From Coemansia sp. RSA 922 (taxonomy: Eukaryota; Kickxellomycota; Kickxellomycetes; Kickxellales; Kickxellaceae): DNA of 41,622 bases. Shown here piece by piece: positions 37,867 through 41,622 of the stretch (positions within the stretch are counted from its first letter, which is position 1; every line of letters starts with the position of its first letter). A program made the translations under genes and the position numbers. Under the pieces are notes generated by a model. It saw only the letters and a list, made by a program, of their open reading frames with translations. It made no database searches and was not told the DNA's origin. The stretch covers positions 1-41,622 of the forward strand of contig JANBQS010000065.1 of assembly GCA_027577415.1 (NCBI GenBank), given 5' to 3'.

Positions 37867-38007
37867 CTACCTAAGAAAGCATGCATGTTTCGGGTCAATA
37901 GGTATTTTTGCTGCATAGGATGCCGGCACACACTCGCGCAAGTGCATTATAATAAACAGGGAGTCAGTGAGCTCCTTGCGACAATACGGGCAAGTCCAAA
38001 TAGGCAT
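37867..38007 (-). CDS. Zinc-finger microprotein 3 (46 residues, single C2HC finger)
   Basis: ATG 38007 (AGTAATG) to the stop at 37867. The finger is C-P-Y-C, twelve residues, H-x3-C, beginning at residue 6. A 20-residue tail with a further Cys and His (PKHACFLR) follows. Finger spacing and Pro in C-P-x-C are identical to microprotein 1. No larger frame surrounds it, and no splice partner was recognised. Confidence 0.5.
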   Translation of the reverse strand: MPIWTCPYCRKELTDSLFIIMHLRECVPASYAAKIPIDPKHACFLR

Positions 38008-38470
38008 TACTAAAATAAACTGAGTCGTTTTTTGTTTAAAGAAATGAGTTTAAGAAAAATGGTATGTCAGAACAATATACCTTAAACAAATAAAGTTATA
38101 ACAAAATATAGAGATTGGAGTTGTTTTCTTACTTTCGATGTACTCGACAGGACGTTTTAAGCTAATTACATAAAATGGAAAGGGTCAGCAATTTCGTTAT
38201 GGAGTATCATATATCGGTATCAATCAGGCTGATAGTCTATTTCTGAATTGCTATTCACACCATCCATTAAATAATAGCTGGCGCAGGCAAAAAGTGTGCT
38301 CCTTAAAAAATATCAGACGCAATAGTGATTATAGCTGCCAGACAGTGGATGTCTTCAAAGCAGCAAGGTGAGACAACATCAAATCACTCTATAGAAAATT
38401 GCCCCCAAATCCCCTGTTGACCACACACACAAAAGGAGAGGGAAGTAAAAGATGTCAAAGAACGAACAAA
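38008..38470. other. Intergenic, AT-rich
   Basis: No gene seen. Short minus-strand frames lack family features. Confidence 0.35.
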
Positions 38471-38525
38471 ATGACATCAGCAATGTCTTTATTTCAAAGA
38501 ACATGCGTCATATCCAGATTTCCAA
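38471..38525 (+). repeat. Direct repeat upstream of the 38843 gene, copy 1
   Basis: Pairs with 38605-38660. The core 'ttcaaagaacatgcgtca' (38493-38510) matches 'ttcaaagaacatacgtca' (38628-38645) at 17 of 18 positions, and both are preceded by a 'tgac.tca.caa' block. Each core ends in CGTCA, a CRE/ATF half-site. Possibly regulatory. Confidence 0.55.
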
Positions 38526-38604
38526 GTATTGAAAATCCGAAATGTGCTTATTTCCATTTCAGATTGCTTCACCATTCCTTTGGGCGTTGCAAAAGAAATG
38601 GAAA

Positions 38605-38660
38605 AGTGACCTCATCAAGATATTTGCTTCAAAGAACATACGTCAGAGGTGTGAGATATC
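38605..38660 (+). repeat. Direct repeat upstream of the 38843 gene, copy 2
   Basis: Second copy of 38471-38525, about 135 bp downstream and 185-240 bp before the ATG at 38843. Confidence 0.55.
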
Positions 38661-38736
38661 CGCTTTCCCTTTCAAATTCTTACAATTGACTGAGGAAGAA
38701 GAGTGCAGCTTTTTTTTCCCTCTCCCTTTCTCAACC

Positions 38737-38745
38737 GCCCTATTT
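38737..38745 (+). promoter_or_regulatory. Putative TATA-like element of the 38843 gene
   Basis: CTATTTAAG about 100 bp upstream of the ATG at 38843, just downstream of the 38.5-kb direct repeats. Confidence 0.4.
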
Positions 38746-38842
38746 AAGAGGCCTCTCCGCCTCCGAAGAAAGGATGTATTTGTCAAAATACAACGTATTC
38801 ACCTCATCACCCACAGATATATTATTTTTTGTTTGATTCACC

Positions 38843-39421
38843 ATGCCAACGTATTACTATGCTAGAGTTTACATGGTTAGTCCCGAGGATGATTCTATTT
38901 ATCACTATGGTAAATTTGAAGTAGAGCGTACTAAAGTCATCAACAATGAAGCCGAGCTAGCTAAAATTAGAAGGGGTGAAGTAGCGAATGCTAGAATCAT
39001 TGGTGCCGATGAAATGTTCTCTAGAGCCACCCCCAATGGTGCTCAAGATGTCAATATGATAAATGCTGGTAACATTATTGACTTTAATCCCTGTTACGGT
39101 GCTTTCACTTCAAGTATTTCTCTGCAGCCGCTAAGTGCAAAACATACCAAGTGCGTGGTCCACTATGGAATTGATGATACATTTACATCAGTCAACACAG
39201 GTGGTTTTGGCCAATGTGCTTCCCCAATTACCAAGCACTTTGTTGTTGTTCTTGCAAAGTCTAATACAAATTTGAAATTTCTCAATGTAGAGGCGTTCTT
39301 AAACCCAGGCGAAGGATTAGAGGTTTTGAGTAATCACTTGAGAAACGAGGGATGTGGATTTGCTCTTAAGTCAGTTGATCCAGACGTTACTCCAAATGGG
39401 CTCATAGGGCTTGGTTTTTAG
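38843..39421 (+). CDS. Hypothetical protein, 192 residues
   Basis: Single exon, start in a good context (TTCACCATGC). It has no signal peptide or transmembrane segment. The N-terminal third is charged (YYYARVYMVSPEDDS...KFEVERTK). The C-terminal two thirds alternate short hydrophobic strands with turns (FVVVLAKSNTNLKFLNVEAF), and there are four Cys without metal-binding spacing. The upstream region has paired direct repeats with CGTCA half-sites and a TATTTAA, so it is probably a regulated gene. Codon use is AT-richer than in the housekeeping block. I do not recognise the family and suggest no function. Confidence 0.6.
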   Translation: MPTYYYARVYMVSPEDDSIYHYGKFEVERTKVINNEAELAKIRRGEVANARIIGADEMFSRATPNGAQDVNMINAGNIIDFNPCYGAFTSSISLQPLSAKHTKCVVHYGIDDTFTSVNTGGFGQCASPITKHFVVVLAKSNTNLKFLNVEAFLNPGEGLEVLSNHLRNEGCGFALKSVDPDVTPNGLIGLGF

Positions 39422-39801
39422 CCTAATATATAGTGGTTACTACTCGTAGTGTGTTCTGTATCCTCTTTGGACGCCAACGGCACTCTCACCTATAAGCCTT
39501 ATTATTTGTATACATTGGTTTGCCTTTTTTGGTAACTTTATTAGGTTAACATTTGTTCACTTTTTTTCTACTGCATGATTTAAGTTAACAACACGTATCA
39601 TAGAAACCGGTTAATTGTCTTGTGCACTGTATATTATTTGGTTGGGCCTTTGGAGTATTACTTGGCTTGTCATATTCCAGGAATCCTAACCCCCAAAAGG
39701 CGCATCATCTCCTATTACCTCTTGGCGATAATCAAACGAGCAAAAGGAAAAGGCGGATAGGTGCCTCCCCCCAACTCAACAACTTCCCAATGTATCATTG
39801 C
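39422..39801. other. Intergenic between convergent genes
   Basis: 380 bp, 3' flanks of the unknown protein and the DUF4246 gene. A plus-strand ORF at 39622-39846 overlaps the DUF4246 3' end and has no support. Confidence 0.4.
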
Positions 39802-41622
39802 TCAAGTCATAAATATTTTATTATAGGTCACAAACGAGAAATCTGATTCAAAGATCTCGGACGACGCTTCTGCTTGAAGATACAAAACCTCTGACACCAT
39901 GTCGTCGCGGAAATCCAAGGCATCGTCAAGAGATAATATATGGTCAGGAGCTTCGTCATCGAGGATGTTCAAAATTTTATCCACAATAGCAAGAGGCAAG
40001 CTTCGAAACGGCTCACATGACCGCACCTCCTCAAACCACCATTCTACTTGCTGTGGGGGCACAATCTCCGTTGACGGAATACGCGTACTCGGATCCACGA
40101 AATAAAACGTGAGCATTTTGCAATGACCAGGTTTGGTAGCGTCGATCCGCGTAAACTTGGGCATCTTGTACTGGAGAGTGTTGGGAAACACCAGGCACTG
40201 ACCGTCGTAGATATCAACACTGCCAAGCTCCTGCGAAACTTTGTGCGTTTTATCACCATATTCAATGCTTAAGCCGTTTGCAAAGCACATCGCGTCGTAT
40301 TCGAAATTGTCCTGCGGGTAATGCTTGGCATAGAGAGCCTCGCGGAACTGCAGACTACATGGAGCAATGTTGGACACATCGTAAAAGAATACCCCAGTGG
40401 CAATGATACGCTCATTGGCCAAGCCCACCACTTTCCAGCCCTCATCGCTATAGGAGAGGTTCTTTAGAGAAAGTTCAATGCTATCCATCTTGACAATAGC
40501 CTGTAGTCGCCGACCACGGAGCTTGTATGGGCTGATAGGACGCTTGGGCGCAACAAAGGGCTTAGGCTGCGGATCGACATACGATGCGTCCTCTTTCCAA
40601 CACCTGAGTTCCTCATAGTAGTCGAGATTTGGCCTACCATAACACTCCGGCTCTGGACTGTCATGCTTGTAGCACTCATATAGACAAAGCTCCACTCCTG
40701 GTCTTCGAGGATGCACCAAGTCTGTGACTACCTGCTCGAGCAGTGGAAGGAACTTGGAGAAGATGCTGGCGATGATCGGGTAAAGCACTGCGTGTTTGAC
40801 GGGATGCAAGTTGTTGACGTAGGACTCGATCGTAACGGCGCCATTGTCGTCTACTCGAAACTCGGACGGTAGCCAGCAGAAATTCGGCGAGGTATAGGGG
40901 CCATATTGCTCATCGGCCAGTGGCTCTTCCAAAGATGAGGATGAAGAAGAGGATGCACTCTGTTCGCTGGAGGCCGATCCATCTGAATCATTGTCCGAGT
41001 CGTAGTCATGAGCAGACTCCTCTGAATCAGATTCCTCTTCCCGTGGTAAGGCCGGAGGAAGGTAGTAAGCCGACTCACTCCCGGAAGCTTCACTCAGCAT
41101 CTCGCGCCACCTGCGAAGCGACCCAGGAAACTCTATTGGCATACCAGATGTGAGCGATGCCTGGGCCGACGCGCTAGACTGGCGGCATAGCCTCGACCGA
41201 CTATAGACGAGTGAGTGCAGCGATGGGTCAATCAAGTTGAGCACACACGACTTACTTCTCGGGCACCAGTCTTTCTGATAATCGGGAATGTTCTCAAGAA
41301 TTGCCACATATTCTTTGAGCTTCTCTGCAGTCTCGGCGTCTACAAGCGTATCTGAAATCCACACGCCGTCAGCTGCGCCGAGTCTGATATTGCTGCCTGG
41401 TGGTGATAGCGACTTGTAGTAACGTAGTTCATCGAGCACGTAGCAAAACTCAACGTCGGTCAGCTCCTTAGCTTTGGCTTCGACGGCCCAGCTGAGACAG
41501 GCTTCTTTGCTATTGAGCGCCTCCATCCAGTCAGGCTGTGAACGTATAGCGCTGCTCATCAAGCGCATGCGCCTTTCGTAGATCGTGTCCATTAGCTTTT
41601 GCGAGCTGTTGTAAATGGCGCC
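39802..41622 (-). CDS. DUF4246 family protein, 5' end beyond the window
   Basis: At least 596 residues from ATG 41592, but the frame stays open to the window edge (41622). Family members begin upstream of the TIYERRMRLMSSAIRSQPDW block, so the true start probably lies outside. The C-terminal half holds the DUF4246 core: LQAIVKMDSIELSL, ATGVFFYDVSNI, LGSVDIYDGQCLVFPN, DATKPGHCKMLTFYFVDP, then IPSTEIVPPQQVEWW. DUF4246 is a common fungal family, often predicted to have a double-stranded beta-helix fold; its biochemistry is unknown. Two oddities: the family's usual LQH after the FPN motif is LQYKM here, losing a His that I recall as strongly conserved; and an acidic, Ser-rich, probably disordered insertion lies at about 185-230. 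Single exon as far as visible. Confidence 0.78.
   Translation of the reverse strand, partial: GAIYNSSQKLMDTIYERRMRLMSSAIRSQPDWMEALNSKEACLSWAVEAKAKELTDVEFCYVLDELRYYKSLSPPGSNIRLGAADGVWISDTLVDAETAEKLKEYVAILENIPDYQKDWCPRSKSCVLNLIDPSLHSLVYSRSRLCRQSSASAQASLTSGMPIEFPGSLRRWREMLSEASGSESAYYLPPALPREEESDSEESAHDYDSDNDSDGSASSEQSASSSSSSSLEEPLADEQYGPYTSPNFCWLPSEFRVDDNGAVTIESYVNNLHPVKHAVLYPIIASIFSKFLPLLEQVVTDLVHPRRPGVELCLYECYKHDSPEPECYGRPNLDYYEELRCWKEDASYVDPQPKPFVAPKRPISPYKLRGRRLQAIVKMDSIELSLKNLSYSDEGWKVVGLANERIIATGVFFYDVSNIAPCSLQFREALYAKHYPQDNFEYDAMCFANGLSIEYGDKTHKVSQELGSVDIYDGQCLVFPNTLQYKMPKFTRIDATKPGHCKMLTFYFVDPSTRIPSTEIVPPQQVEWWFEEVRSCEPFRSLPLAIVDKILNILDDEAPDHILSLDDALDFRDDMVSEVLYLQAEASSEIFESDFSFVTYNKIFMT

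Noticed and set aside
1..41622. CRISPR array or bacterial-type operon
   Set aside because: No regularly spaced repeats; gene structure, introns and tRNA features are eukaryotic.

Overview
The window looks like nuclear DNA of an early-diverging filamentous fungus, most likely Kickxellomycotina (a Coemansia- or Linderina-like lineage). Reasons: eukaryotic genes with few, short introns (73 to 87 nt, GT-AG plus one GC-AG); a tRNA with a Pol III T-run terminator; fungal families (Dsn1/Mis13, Spp2, DUF4246, Fet3-type multicopper oxidase); and several copies of an F-box/LRR-like family with an 'LPLHVV...NHVAGSSRL' N-terminus of the kind expanded in Kickxellaceae. The assignment rests on recalled family resemblance, not on a search.

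Layout. (1) 1-3.4 kb is accessory DNA: a degenerate Fanzor/TnpB-like C-terminal fragment, then a tandem duplication carrying two small paralogous genes of unknown function. One duplicate is split by a 163-bp solo-LTR-like insertion whose empty site survives in the other. (2) 3.4-25.2 kb is a dense housekeeping block: MTR4 RNA helicase (-) divergent from a THADA/Trm732-like giant (+); a Zip3/RNF212-like RING protein (-); two tandem IAH1-like esterases (-); Dsn1/Mis13 kinetochore protein (-); the Ubc12 NEDD8-conjugating enzyme (-), divergent from a 1266-residue FHA protein (+) with the diagnostic architecture of Ki-67; a small tubby/LOR-like protein (+); and the splicing factor Spp2 (-). (3) 25.2-28 kb carries tRNA-Arg(CCU) and a secreted Fet3-like multicopper oxidase. 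(4) 28.2-36.7 kb is a birth-and-death cluster of F-box/LRR-like paralogues: two intact, one with two identical-type 1-nt frameshifts, and several decayed remnants. (5) 35.9-38.0 kb holds three tiny single-zinc-finger ORFs on the minus strand plus a second solo LTR. (6) 38.8 kb to the end carries an unknown 192-residue protein and a DUF4246 protein running off the right edge.

The strongest finds are the Ki-67-like protein (FHA domain plus PP1-binding RVxF/FD module plus AT-hook, in a fungus), the cluster of 40-46-residue one-finger zinc microproteins, and two duplications whose breakpoints are readable: the IAH1 unit carrying a scrap of DSN1, and the small-gene unit with an LTR empty site. Several core genes concern chromosomes (Ki-67-like, Dsn1, Zip3-like) or RNA surveillance and modification (MTR4, THADA, Spp2), but nothing shows co-regulation beyond the shared divergent promoters.
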